Source: Bacteroidales bacterium (GTDB lineage: Bacteria > Bacteroidota > Bacteroidia > Bacteroidales > WCHB1-69). From it: a stretch of DNA of 64,000 nucleotides. Shown here in pieces: positions 8,042-15,727 of this stretch (the stretch's first letter is position 1; every line of letters begins with the position of its first letter). The notes beneath the pieces were generated by a model. The model saw only the letters and a list, made by a program, of their open reading frames with translations, searched no databases and was not told where the DNA came from. Both the position numbers and the translations under genes were made by a program. The stretch is from NCBI GenBank assembly GCA_016285615.1, contig JAEERB010000001.1, forward strand, positions 1 to 64,000. The letters are read 5' to 3'.

Positions 8042-9418
8042 ATGGATACCGTCGTAAAAATTGGCAACATCTCTTTGGGCTCTGGCTGCCCTATTGTCGT
8101 TCAGTCGATGACCAACACCGACACGAACGATGTGGAAGCCACAGTGGCGCAAGCCAAGCGTATGGTAGCTGCTGGCGCCGAAATGGTGCGCATCACCGTG
8201 CCGACCTTACACGAAGTGGCTGCATTAGAGCAAATTAAGAACAGACTACGCCACGATGGCTGCAACGTACCACTGATTGCCGATTTGCATTTCAGTCCCG
8301 CCGTAGCCGAAGCGTGTGCCAGCATTGTGGAGAAAGTGCGTGTCAACCCGGGCAACTACGTGGATCGCCAGAGTGCTGCCGACGAGAACATGTCCGACAG
8401 CGAATATCAGGCAGCATTGGACAAGATGGCAGCCAAGGCCAAGCCGCTGTTCGACATTTGTCGCGAGCACGGCACCGTCCTCCGTATCGGCACCAACCAC
8501 GGCTCGCTCAGTCGCCGCATTATAGGCCGCTACGGCAACACACCGCTGGCCATGGCGCAATCGGCGATGGAATGGGTAGAGATCTGCCAACAGAACCAGT
8601 TCGACAACATCGTGCTCTCAATGAAATCGAGCAATGTGAGCACCATGATTGAAGCTACACAACTGTTACACAAGATGATGACCGACAGCGGCACGGTTTA
8701 TCCTCTCCATTTGGGCGTTACCGAGGCGGGCGCAGGACTGGAAGGGCGCTGCAAGTCGGCAGCGGGCATTGGCGCACTGTTGCTCAACGGCATTGGCAAC
8801 ACCATCCGCGTATCGCTCACCGAACCGCCGGAGAATGAGACACCCTTCGCCCACTGCCTGGTCAATCGCGTGGAGAAACTCAAGGCCGACATCAGCGCAG
8901 GGCAAATTCCTTACCACATCGACGAACACCGAACGCTGACAGTCTGCTCAGATGCCACCGACATGGACGCGCTAATTGCCGATGTGGCGAGCATAACAGG
9001 CTATGAACATTACCGCGAGAAAATCCGCAACCTGAAAATTGAATCAGCAAATTTCGACCGCACCACCTTGCAACAATTAGAAGATACCATCCTGCAGGCC
9101 TGCTGTATCAAGATGAGCCGCACCGAATTCATCTCTTGTCCCTCTTGCGGACGCACCCGCTATGACATCATGTCGGTGTTAGGGATTGTAAAACAGCGAT
9201 TTGCCAACTATCCCGGCCTCAAAATCGGTGTAATGGGCTGCATTGTCAACGGTCCTGGCGAAATGGCCGACGCCGACTTCGGCATTGTCGGAGGTGGCGA
9301 AGGCAAAGTGGTGGTGTACCGCGGCAAAGAACGACTTACCGACAACCTGCCGTTTGACGAAGCACTTAAATTATTGGAACAACTATGTAAAAACTGGCTC
9401 ACCCGTAGGGGCGAATGA
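8042..9418 (+). CDS. ispG: 4-hydroxy-3-methylbut-2-enyl diphosphate synthase, shortened Bacteroidetes type
   Basis: IspG converts 2-C-methyl-D-erythritol 2,4-cyclodiphosphate to HMBPP in the MEP isoprenoid pathway, using a [4Fe-4S] cluster. Residues 1-275 form the TIM barrel (IVVQSMTNTDT, VRVNPGNYVD, LGVTEAGAG). The C-terminal reductase-like domain carries the cluster ligands Cys366, Cys369 (CPSCGR), Cys400 and Glu407 (GCIVNGPGE). Bacteroidetes and plant enzymes have a large domain between these two parts and are usually near 600 residues; E. coli IspG lacks it and has about 370. Here 458 residues leave only about 85-100 for that region, so the insert is strongly reduced. The ispF gene lies elsewhere in the window. 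A convergent Fe-S assembly operon lies directly downstream, sharing a hairpin. Confidence 0.95.
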   Translation: MDTVVKIGNISLGSGCPIVVQSMTNTDTNDVEATVAQAKRMVAAGAEMVRITVPTLHEVAALEQIKNRLRHDGCNVPLIADLHFSPAVAEACASIVEKVRVNPGNYVDRQSAADENMSDSEYQAALDKMAAKAKPLFDICREHGTVLRIGTNHGSLSRRIIGRYGNTPLAMAQSAMEWVEICQQNQFDNIVLSMKSSNVSTMIEATQLLHKMMTDSGTVYPLHLGVTEAGAGLEGRCKSAAGIGALLLNGIGNTIRVSLTEPPENETPFAHCLVNRVEKLKADISAGQIPYHIDEHRTLTVCSDATDMDALIADVASITGYEHYREKIRNLKIESANFDRTTLQQLEDTILQACCIKMSRTEFISCPSCGRTRYDIMSVLGIVKQRFANYPGLKIGVMGCIVNGPGEMADADFGIVGGGEGKVVVYRGKERLTDNLPFDEALKLLEQLCKNWLTRRGE

Positions 9419-9432
9419 TTAGTCGCCTCTAC
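9405..9432. terminator. GTAG-footed hairpin shared by the convergent ispG and sufT ends
   Basis: The arms GTAGGGGCGA (9405-9414) and TCGCCTCTAC (9423-9432) pair over 10 bp with one G-T wobble and an 8-base loop. The hairpin spans both stop codons and could terminate both transcripts. There is no clear T-run. The GTAG foot also fits REP elements. Confidence 0.5.
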
Positions 9433-9728
9433 ATCCACCCTAACTCCAACTGGGCGGCTTCGCTCAGGCGACTCATATCCCAGGGCGGGTCAAATGTGAG
9501 GTTAACAACCACATTGCCAACACCTTCAATCTTACTTACATCATTGCGCACATCCACAGGCAGCGTTTCGGCAATGGGACAATTCGGAGCGGTGACCGTC
9601 ATCAAAATAGTCACATCATCCCCTTTAATATCAATATCATATATCAACCCCAACTCCCAAATATCCACGGGAATTTCAGGGTCGTAGATTTTCTTAAGCA
9701 CCTCAATAACTTGTTCTTTCGTAATCAT
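9429..9728 (-). CDS. sufT: MIP18/DUF59-family Fe-S cluster assembly protein
   Basis: This 99-residue cytoplasmic protein carries the DUF59 core: KKIYDPEIPVDIWELGLIYDI, then VTAPNCPIAETLP with the conserved cysteine, and VNLTFDPPWDMSRLSE at the end. The family (SufT, PaaD-like, eukaryotic MIP18) helps deliver Fe-S clusters to target enzymes. It starts two bases after the stop of sufE and is the last gene of a tight operon that also holds the DAHP synthase and an APC permease. Family assignment is firm; the SufT name rests on the sufE neighbour. Confidence 0.9.
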   Translation of the reverse strand: MITKEQVIEVLKKIYDPEIPVDIWELGLIYDIDIKGDDVTILMTVTAPNCPIAETLPVDVRNDVSKIEGVGNVVVNLTFDPPWDMSRLSEAAQLELGWM

Positions 9729-9730
9729 AG

Positions 9731-10156
9731 TTATTCTTCTTTAGCGTGAAAAGCGATCGCGTACATCTTAATCTGCTTGATCATAGACAGTAAGCCGTTG
9801 GAGCGTGTTGGCGACAAATGCTCTTTCAGGCCGATAGCATCAATATAGTCCAATTGGGCATCGATAATCTCTTGCGGCGTACGACCCGACAACACCTTAA
9901 TCAACAGATTGATAATACCTTTGGTGATGATAGCATCGCTGTCGGCAGTGAAGAAGATGCGACCATCCTTGTACTCGGCATGAAGCCACACCTGCGACTG
10001 GCAACCGGCAATCAGATGCTCGGGGGTCTTGTATTGTGCATCAATCAACGGCAATTCTTTACCTAACTCAATGATATAATTATACTTATCCATCCAATCA
10101 TCGAAGAGTTCAAACTCTTCTATAATCTGTTGTTCTGCCTGTTCAATGGTCATCAT
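9731..10156 (-). CDS. sufE: SufE cysteine-desulfurase sulfur acceptor
   Basis: This 141-residue protein resembles SufE, which takes persulfide sulfur from the desulfurase SufS and passes it to the SufBCD scaffold. The key cysteine lies in LIAGCQSQVWL, the canonical SufE motif. Other matching features are EEFELFDDWMDKYNYIIELG at the N-terminus and HLSPTRSNGLLSMI near the C-terminus. The ATG at 10156 (MMTIEQ) is chosen over an upstream in-frame start at 10195, which would overlap the preceding gene. SufS and SufBCD are not in the window. Confidence 0.93.
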   Translation of the reverse strand: MMTIEQAEQQIIEEFELFDDWMDKYNYIIELGKELPLIDAQYKTPEHLIAGCQSQVWLHAEYKDGRIFFTADSDAIITKGIINLLIKVLSGRTPQEIIDAQLDYIDAIGLKEHLSPTRSNGLLSMIKQIKMYAIAFHAKEE

Positions 10157-10160
10157 AGTC

Positions 10161-11219
10161 TTATTTTTTATGTTGTTGGCGGCGGATGGAAGCATTATGC
10201 AGAAGTTCTAAAAACTTAGAAAGAAACTCCTCATAATCAGCGTCTTCCAATGAAGCCTTACGATATATTTTCTCCACTTTACCCCATTGCTTAGGTTGCA
10301 CAATGGGAAGATTGTTCTTCTCTTTGATGTCGGCCACCGCATCCACAATCTGCATCCGCTTAGCCAGCAGGTCGGCCATTTGTACATCAATATTTTCCAG
10401 CAAGTTGCGTTGCTTTCGCAAAGCATTTTCGGCAGGCGACGAAGCGGTGGTCTTGAAAACCAACGCTTGCAGCATAGCCACCAACTCGTCGGGGCGCAAC
10501 TGCTGTTGTGCATCGCTCAGGGCCTCGGCTGGCCTGATATGGCTCTCGAGCATCAGTCCGCTATAGCCATAGTCGAGCGCAATCTGGGCAATCTGCGCGA
10601 TATACTTGGTGTCGCCGGCAATATGCGACGGGTCACAAAGTAGCGGTATTTCGGGCATGCGCACTTTCAACTCGATGGGAATCTCCCAGCAGGGCGCATT
10701 GCGATAAACGCTCTCACTACGATCGGCAAAGCCGCGATGCACGGCCAACACACGACGCACATCCATCTTCTTGAAACGCTCTATTTCACCCATCCACAAC
10801 TTGAGATCTGGGATGACGGGATTCTTCACCAGAATGGTCAGCGGGCACCCCTGACACGCCTCGGCGATTTCCTGCACCAAGTAGGGATTCACGGCGGTAC
10901 GGGAGCCAATCCACAAGGTGGTGACACCCGCCTCGATGCACAAGTCAACATGCTCTGCACAAGCCACTTCCACGCATGGCTGGAAGCCGTATTGTTGTTT
11001 CACCTCCTGCAGCCACGACAAAGCCTCTTTGCCCGCACCACCAAACGACGACGGTGTACTGCGCCACTTCCACACGCCCGTGCGGAAATAGGTCAGCGAC
11101 AAGCCACTGCCAGCCAGCGAGTCCGACAAGGCAGCAGCGGTCTGCAGCACCTGCTCACGACTCTCGGCCGCGCAGGGACCGGCAATCAAGATAGGCTGAC
11201 GATCGTTATTCATGGTCAC
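10161..11219 (-). CDS. Bifunctional DAHP synthase / chorismate mutase
   Basis: This 352-residue protein joins two steps of aromatic amino acid synthesis. Residues about 5-250 are a 3-deoxy-7-phosphoheptulonate synthase of the AroA-beta/KDO8P-like class (ILIAGPCAAES, TLWIGSRTAVNP, LLCDPSHIAGD). Residues about 260-345 are an AroQ-type chorismate mutase (LRKQRNLLENIDVQMADLLAKRM, VAD-IKEKNNLPI). This fusion with C-terminal mutase is typical of Bacteroidetes. It overlaps the end of the APC permease gene by 14 bp, and sufE starts four bases after its stop, so all are probably translated from one mRNA. The permease may import an aromatic or related amino acid, which is inference only. Confidence 0.95.
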   Translation of the reverse strand: MTMNNDRQPILIAGPCAAESREQVLQTAAALSDSLAGSGLSLTYFRTGVWKWRSTPSSFGGAGKEALSWLQEVKQQYGFQPCVEVACAEHVDLCIEAGVTTLWIGSRTAVNPYLVQEIAEACQGCPLTILVKNPVIPDLKLWMGEIERFKKMDVRRVLAVHRGFADRSESVYRNAPCWEIPIELKVRMPEIPLLCDPSHIAGDTKYIAQIAQIALDYGYSGLMLESHIRPAEALSDAQQQLRPDELVAMLQALVFKTTASSPAENALRKQRNLLENIDVQMADLLAKRMQIVDAVADIKEKNNLPIVQPKQWGKVEKIYRKASLEDADYEEFLSKFLELLHNASIRRQQHKK

Positions 11220-12537
11220 CTCCTTCCTTTTTCAGTGCTTGGCGTTTCTCGTACCATTTACCGATAGCATAGAGCACAAAACTCAGCGATATGGTGGCAG
11301 TGCCTAAGAACGCCTCCAGAGGCTGTTCTTTGAATAGATATATCAAACTCCACAATACGGGAATCGAAAACAACACTGGCACAACGGGATAACCCCAAGT
11401 CTTGTACGGCCGCGGCGCATTAGGATAGCGGCGGCGATGCACAAACACACCCAAAACGGTGAGTAACGCGCAGATGTTGAGCGGCACGCCAGAAAAGTAG
11501 ATTAGCTGCTCGAGGTCCGACACGCAGATAAGCAGCAGACTGAGAGCACATTGCAGCCATACCGCCACGATAGGCACACCGCTACGGTTCTTGATAGACA
11601 TGAAACGCAACAGCGACAAGTCCTCGCCCATCACTTGATAGACACGCGGGCCCACAAAGCTCATTGCGCTGATGGTCGATATGAGCAGGAAGGCGATGAT
11701 GCCGCTCATCAGACGGCCACCATTCACGCCAAAGATGTATGTAGCAGATACTTCCGCCACATCGGGCACACCTGTCAATGCCTCAACGGGCGCGGTGTAG
11801 AGGAACACAAAATTCAACAGCAGGTAGAGCACCGTAACTGCCAATGTACCAAACAACAAGGCGCGTGGCAGGGTGCGTTGCGGCTGGTCGATGTCGTTGG
11901 CAATGTAGGCCGCGGCATTCCAGCCCGAATAGGCCAGCGACACGAAGACGATAGACACGGCGAACGCGGGCGAGAAGACCTCACTCCACGAAAACGAGGA
12001 GAACGCGGGGGTCAAATCCTGGTGCACGGGCGCAATAAAGAATCCTGCGAATATCAAGAAAATGATTAGCAATACTTTACAAACAGTAAAGATGGTCTGG
12101 AACAGTCCTCCTGAACGCACAGTAAACGAGTGCACCAAAGTGACCAACAGCAGCACGGTCGCCGCTATCATCTTCACCGAGGCCTGCGGGAATGCGCCCT
12201 GGAAATAGTAGCCCAGCGCCAAGCATGCCGCTGCATTAGGGGCTGCAAAACCGACCGTGAGCGAGGTCCAGCCAGAGAAAAAGCCGAGGGCGGGATGATA
12301 AATCTGGCTCAGATAGTGGTATTCGCCACCCGAGCGGGGCATGGCTGCCCCCAACTCGCCATAGACCAGCGCACCACAAAGCGCCATCACGCCGCCTAAC
12401 ACCCATAACAGCAATACTGCCAACGGGTTAGGGACACCAGCCAACTGAAAACCCAGCGAGGTAAACACGCCCGTGCCAATCATATTGGCCACCACAAAAG
12501 CGCTGACGGCGACAAAGCCCAATTTGTTCTTTTTCAT
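11206..12537 (-). CDS. APC-superfamily amino acid permease
   Basis: This 443-residue inner-membrane protein has about twelve hydrophobic segments. It starts with KLGFVAVSAFVVANMIGTGVFTSLGF, the APC-family first helix with the substrate-binding GTGV/GSGI-like turn, followed by GALVYGELGAAMPRSGGEYHYL. This places it with LAT/APA-type amino acid transporters or exchangers; the substrate is not readable. The ATG at 12537 is chosen over an upstream TTG. Its -7 box lies only nine bases before the start, so the mRNA should have a very short leader. It is the first gene of the permease-DAHP synthase-sufE-sufT operon. Confidence 0.9.
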   Translation of the reverse strand: MKKNKLGFVAVSAFVVANMIGTGVFTSLGFQLAGVPNPLAVLLLWVLGGVMALCGALVYGELGAAMPRSGGEYHYLSQIYHPALGFFSGWTSLTVGFAAPNAAACLALGYYFQGAFPQASVKMIAATVLLLVTLVHSFTVRSGGLFQTIFTVCKVLLIIFLIFAGFFIAPVHQDLTPAFSSFSWSEVFSPAFAVSIVFVSLAYSGWNAAAYIANDIDQPQRTLPRALLFGTLAVTVLYLLLNFVFLYTAPVEALTGVPDVAEVSATYIFGVNGGRLMSGIIAFLLISTISAMSFVGPRVYQVMGEDLSLLRFMSIKNRSGVPIVAVWLQCALSLLLICVSDLEQLIYFSGVPLNICALLTVLGVFVHRRRYPNAPRPYKTWGYPVVPVLFSIPVLWSLIYLFKEQPLEAFLGTATISLSFVLYAIGKWYEKRQALKKEGGDHE

Positions 12538-12546
12538 AATTGCTGG

Positions 12547-12554
12547 CAAAAGTA
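12547..12554 (-). promoter_or_regulatory. -7 box for the APC permease operon
   Basis: The minus strand reads TACTTTTG, ending nine bases before the ATG at 12537. The predicted 5' leader is about 5-6 nt. Confidence 0.6.
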
Positions 12555-12600
12555 CGAAAAAATGTGGTTGAAATCATGACACATTATACATTGTATTGTG

Positions 12601-12608
12601 TATCTTTG
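12601..12608 (+). promoter_or_regulatory. -7 box for the membrane sulfatase gene
   Basis: TATCTTTG matches TAnnTTTG and lies 30 nt upstream of the ATG at 12639. Confidence 0.65.
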
Positions 12609-12638
12609 CATACCTATTCCATAACAGCCACAAGCAAG

Positions 12639-14579
12639 ATGAAAAGACTTCTTAGCAACGACTTTATCGCACTGATACTGAGATTATTGGTATTGTACAT
12701 CATCCTGCTGTGCACGCAAGTGGTTTTCTATATCTACAACTACCATAGCATCGGTGCCATCCAATGGTCGGCGTTGCCGCTGATGTTGAAAGGAGCTCTG
12801 AAGTTCGACACCATCTCGATTCTCTACCTCAACTCCGCCTTCCTGGCACTGTCGCTGCTGCCATTCCGCTTTCGGGAAAAGAAGTGGTACCAGCAGATGC
12901 TATTTTGGATTTACACTATCACCAACACACTGGGTCTCATTGTATTAAACCTTGCAGACACCGTCTATTACCGCTACACTTTCAAGCGCATCACTGCCGA
13001 GGAATTGCACTTCTTCCGCGAGAATGACAATACGGGCGACATACTTTGGAAATCCATCGGCGAGAACTGGTATCTCGTACTCGTCGCTATCGCCCTCATC
13101 GCCTTGATGGTGTACCTCTACAAAAAAGTGCCCTATCAGGGCTCGGCCATCACCAAACGCTGGCTGTACTATCCCGTGCAGATTCTCCTGCTCGGTCTGG
13201 GTGTAGCCATCTATTTCATAGGCATCCGCAGTTCGTTCGACCGCAAAGCCATCCCCGCCACCGTCGGCCATGCCGCTTTTTACACACAGACGGCAGCACA
13301 AACCTCCGTTATCCTTAGCAATCCGTTCTGCACATTGCGCACACTTCGCGCCCAGCAGTTCCAAACGCTTCACTATTTTGATGATGCCACGGTCGAAAAG
13401 ATTTTCACTCCTTACCACTACCCCTCTGGCAATTTCAAATATCAAATTGGCCCAAAGAACATAATCATCTTTGTATTAGAAAGTTTCAATCGCGAGCATT
13501 CACAATTCATGATGCCGCACCTCAATCCAAACGGTGGCTACACGCCATTCTTGGATTCCCTGATGCGCGAAGGATTCGCCTTTACCAACGCCTACAGCAA
13601 CGGTCGCAAGTCGATAGAGGCATTGCCTTCCATTTTGGCATCCATCCCCTCCTACCAGGTTCCCTTCGCCTTGTTGCCAGAAGCCGTGGGCGAGATGAAA
13701 GCGTTGCCCACCATTCTGGAGGAGAACGGCTACAGCACCCATTTCTTCTGCGGTGCCACTGAGAACCAGATGGGCTTCGAAGCTATTGGCAAGATGACCG
13801 GCATACGCCATTTTCACAACCGCGCCGACTTTGAAAAGCAGCATCCAAACGGCGACTACGCCAATGTGTGGGGCATTTGGGACATGGACTTCCTGCAATT
13901 TACAGAACAGGAAATCAACAAGTTGCAAAAGCCCTTCTTCACCACCATTTACACCCTTACTTCACACCATCCGTTCGACTTGCCACAAGAGTATGCCGAC
14001 AAGATGCCTGCGGGCGTCAATCCACTGCAGCCATGCGTGGCCTACACCGACCTCTCCATCCGCAAATTCTTCGAAAAAGCTCAAAAAGAGCCATGGTTCC
14101 AAAACACATTGTTCATCTTTGTGGCCGACCATGCCGGCGGCTACAATGCCCACGAGGAATCACAGACCACCAAGGGCAGCACCGCCATCATCTACTTTAT
14201 GTACACACCCGACCATTCGTTACAAGGTTTGAGTGCCGAAGTGAGCCAACAACTTGACATTATGCCCACTACACTGGGCCTTATCGGCTACAAACAACCC
14301 TACTTTGCCTTTGGCCGCGATGCGTTCAACGAGCCCGAACGGCAAGCCGTTGCCACCAACTGTGTCAACCAGATCTACCAATTTATCTCCGATTCACTTA
14401 GTCTCTATTCCAACGGCGAACAGACATTATATGCCTTTACCGCCAACGATACCTTACAGAAAACCAACATCTTGAATCTGAACAACGCTTCGCAAAAGGC
14501 CGCTAACAACTATTTCAAAGCCATCCTGCAATCGTACACGCAGCATGTGAAAAGGAAACAGTATGTCGTAAAGCAATAA
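12639..14579 (+). CDS. LTA-synthase-family membrane sulfatase/phosphotransferase
   Basis: This 646-residue protein starts with five hydrophobic segments (about residues 10-190), followed by a large extracytoplasmic alkaline-phosphatase-superfamily domain. The metal-site motif is IIIFVLESFNREH, with AYSNGRKSIEALPSILAS (probable Thr/Ser nucleophile region) and FIFVADHAGG as the second metal-binding segment. The arrangement matches the LtaS/OpgB/EptA-like group, which moves phosphoglycerol or phosphoethanolamine onto envelope glycans or lipids. Gram-negative bacteria lack lipoteichoic acid, so the target is unknown. The ATG at 12639 is chosen because a promoter lies between it and the upstream in-frame start. 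It is a single gene, followed by a separate envelope cassette. Confidence 0.9.
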   Translation: MKRLLSNDFIALILRLLVLYIILLCTQVVFYIYNYHSIGAIQWSALPLMLKGALKFDTISILYLNSAFLALSLLPFRFREKKWYQQMLFWIYTITNTLGLIVLNLADTVYYRYTFKRITAEELHFFRENDNTGDILWKSIGENWYLVLVAIALIALMVYLYKKVPYQGSAITKRWLYYPVQILLLGLGVAIYFIGIRSSFDRKAIPATVGHAAFYTQTAAQTSVILSNPFCTLRTLRAQQFQTLHYFDDATVEKIFTPYHYPSGNFKYQIGPKNIIIFVLESFNREHSQFMMPHLNPNGGYTPFLDSLMREGFAFTNAYSNGRKSIEALPSILASIPSYQVPFALLPEAVGEMKALPTILEENGYSTHFFCGATENQMGFEAIGKMTGIRHFHNRADFEKQHPNGDYANVWGIWDMDFLQFTEQEINKLQKPFFTTIYTLTSHHPFDLPQEYADKMPAGVNPLQPCVAYTDLSIRKFFEKAQKEPWFQNTLFIFVADHAGGYNAHEESQTTKGSTAIIYFMYTPDHSLQGLSAEVSQQLDIMPTTLGLIGYKQPYFAFGRDAFNEPERQAVATNCVNQIYQFISDSLSLYSNGEQTLYAFTANDTLQKTNILNLNNASQKAANNYFKAILQSYTQHVKRKQYVVKQ

Positions 14580-14666
14580 ATCTCCACGCTGCATATTACT
14601 AGAAACAAAATCGTAAAAATGGCGTATTATTGCCATCGTCTAAATCATATTAAAAAACAATCTATC

Positions 14667-14918
14667 ATGAAAGCTTCACATGTTCTTACATTTTTAGGCG
14701 GCGCATTCTTAGGCATTATCGCAGCCTTGTTATTAGCACCCGAAAAAGGCGAAATCACACGCCGCAAAATCAAAGAAAAACTGGAAGAGAAGGGTATCCG
14801 TTTATCGCCAGAAGAGTTGGACGAATTCATCAATAAAATGAAAAAACAACTTGGACTGAACAAAGATGAAGAACTTCTCGTGGACGACGACGTTGAACCA
14901 GAATCACAAAACGACTAA
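14667..14918 (+). CDS. YtxH-domain small membrane protein
   Basis: This 83-residue protein begins with one hydrophobic segment (VLTFLGGAFLGIIAALLLAPEKG), the YtxH-domain signature including the LLLAPxxG turn. A charged helix-rich tail (TRRKIKEKLEEKG) and an acidic C-terminus (EELLVDDDVEPES) follow. It should be anchored in the inner membrane. It is the first gene of a three-gene cassette (YtxH, DUF1469-like, small protein) often seen in Bacteroidetes. The function is unknown; stress-related envelope roles have been suggested for the family. The ATG at 14667 is used because the earlier start has no support. Confidence 0.85.
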   Translation: MKASHVLTFLGGAFLGIIAALLLAPEKGEITRRKIKEKLEEKGIRLSPEELDEFINKMKKQLGLNKDEELLVDDDVEPESQND

Positions 14919-14921
14919 GCC

Positions 14922-15341
14922 ATGAACCTCGACTTTTTGAAGAATAAGATTGCCGACAGTAATGATGGCAACGACGAGGACGCATACAAAGCGATGGCTA
15001 AAGACGCCAAAGAGTATGCCGACCTACAACTCCAGCTGTTCAAGCTGAACCTGGTGGAAAAATCGTCGCAAATCCTGTCACTGCTGGTAGTTATCATTGC
15101 AGGCGCCATCCTGTTGATGGCCGCTTTCGTCTTTTTCTCGCTGGTGTTTGTCCTCTGGATGAAAAACCTCACTGGCAGCATGATGACGGGCTTTGTCATT
15201 CTCGGCGCCTTCTTCATCGTTTTGTTCATCCTGTTCTGGTTATTACGCAAGAAAATCATGATCAACCCGATGATTAAGAAACTGAGTGCCATACTGTTTA
15301 AAGACAGCGAGCCTGTCGGAGAGGAGGATGATGATGAATAG
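14922..15341 (+). CDS. Phage-holin-family/DUF1469-like inner-membrane protein
   Basis: This 139-residue protein has a charged N-terminal helix (AYKAMAKDAKEYADLQLQLFKLNLVEKSSQ) and two adjacent membrane segments (about 47-75 and 85-107). A basic then acidic tail ends DSEPVGEEDDDE. This is the layout of the DUF1469/Actinobacterial-holin-X group, usually named holin family although no lysis role is shown. It starts three bases after the YtxH gene. The next gene starts inside its last codons, so the three are translationally linked. Confidence 0.85.
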   Translation: MNLDFLKNKIADSNDGNDEDAYKAMAKDAKEYADLQLQLFKLNLVEKSSQILSLLVVIIAGAILLMAAFVFFSLVFVLWMKNLTGSMMTGFVILGAFFIVLFILFWLLRKKIMINPMIKKLSAILFKDSEPVGEEDDDE

Positions 15342-15591
15342 CAGAGAAAAAAGATACAGCCAACTCTCTAATCTTCAAGAGATTCAAGAAGAGAAAGCCC
15401 GTTTGAAACATCTTATCAAAAAACAAGAGCGACTGATGGGCGACGACTGGGACGAGATTTACCGCTTCTGGAGTTTCGTGCCCAAATTGGGAAAAACCAT
15501 CAAGAACGCTATCCAATCCATCCCGATGGGTATGACCGTGTTCAATTTTCTGATGGATATTGTTTCTCCGAAAAGGAAGAAGAAGGAATAG
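15334..15591 (+). CDS. Small conserved cassette protein of unknown function, 85 residues
   Basis: This is the third gene of the YtxH/DUF1469-like cassette. The start lies in ATGATGATG at 15328-15336. The last ATG (15334) is taken because GGAGG at 15323-15327 then sits six bases before it, a rare visible ribosome-binding site. The start overlaps the upstream stop codon (15339-15341). The protein has a coiled-coil-prone N-terminus (NLQEIQEEKARLKHLIKKQERLM) and a weakly hydrophobic centre (PMGMTVFNFLMDIV). I recognise no named family. The terminator at 15615 ends the operon. Confidence 0.75.
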   Translation: MNSREKRYSQLSNLQEIQEEKARLKHLIKKQERLMGDDWDEIYRFWSFVPKLGKTIKNAIQSIPMGMTVFNFLMDIVSPKRKKKE

Positions 15592-15614
15592 ACGATAGAA
15601 ATTTGATTTTAGTT

Positions 15615-15641
15615 AGGACGTACACAGTGCGTCCTTTTTTT
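15615..15641 (+). terminator. Rho-independent terminator after the YtxH cassette
   Basis: A stem AGGACGTAC / GTGCGTCCT (one G-T pair, loop ACA) is followed by seven to eight T. Its arms resemble the hairpin at 23779-23797. Confidence 0.85.
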
Positions 15642-15642
15642 G

Positions 15643-15684
15643 TAGTGAATAGTGAGCTGTGAATAGTTAAGGAGTTAAGAGTTA
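15643..15684. repeat. Degenerate heptamer array
   Basis: Six in-register units directly after the terminator: TAGTGAA, TAGTGAG, CTGTGAA, TAGTTAA, GGAGTTA, AGAGTTA. Confidence 0.75.
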
Positions 15685-15727
15685 TCGTGTTTTAGTATCG
15701 CTAACAACTAAAAACTTCTTTGAACTT

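Noticed and set aside
8042..9418. A frameshift or truncation in ispG
   Set aside because: The frame is continuous and both catalytic parts are intact; the short middle region looks like a domain reduction, not a break.
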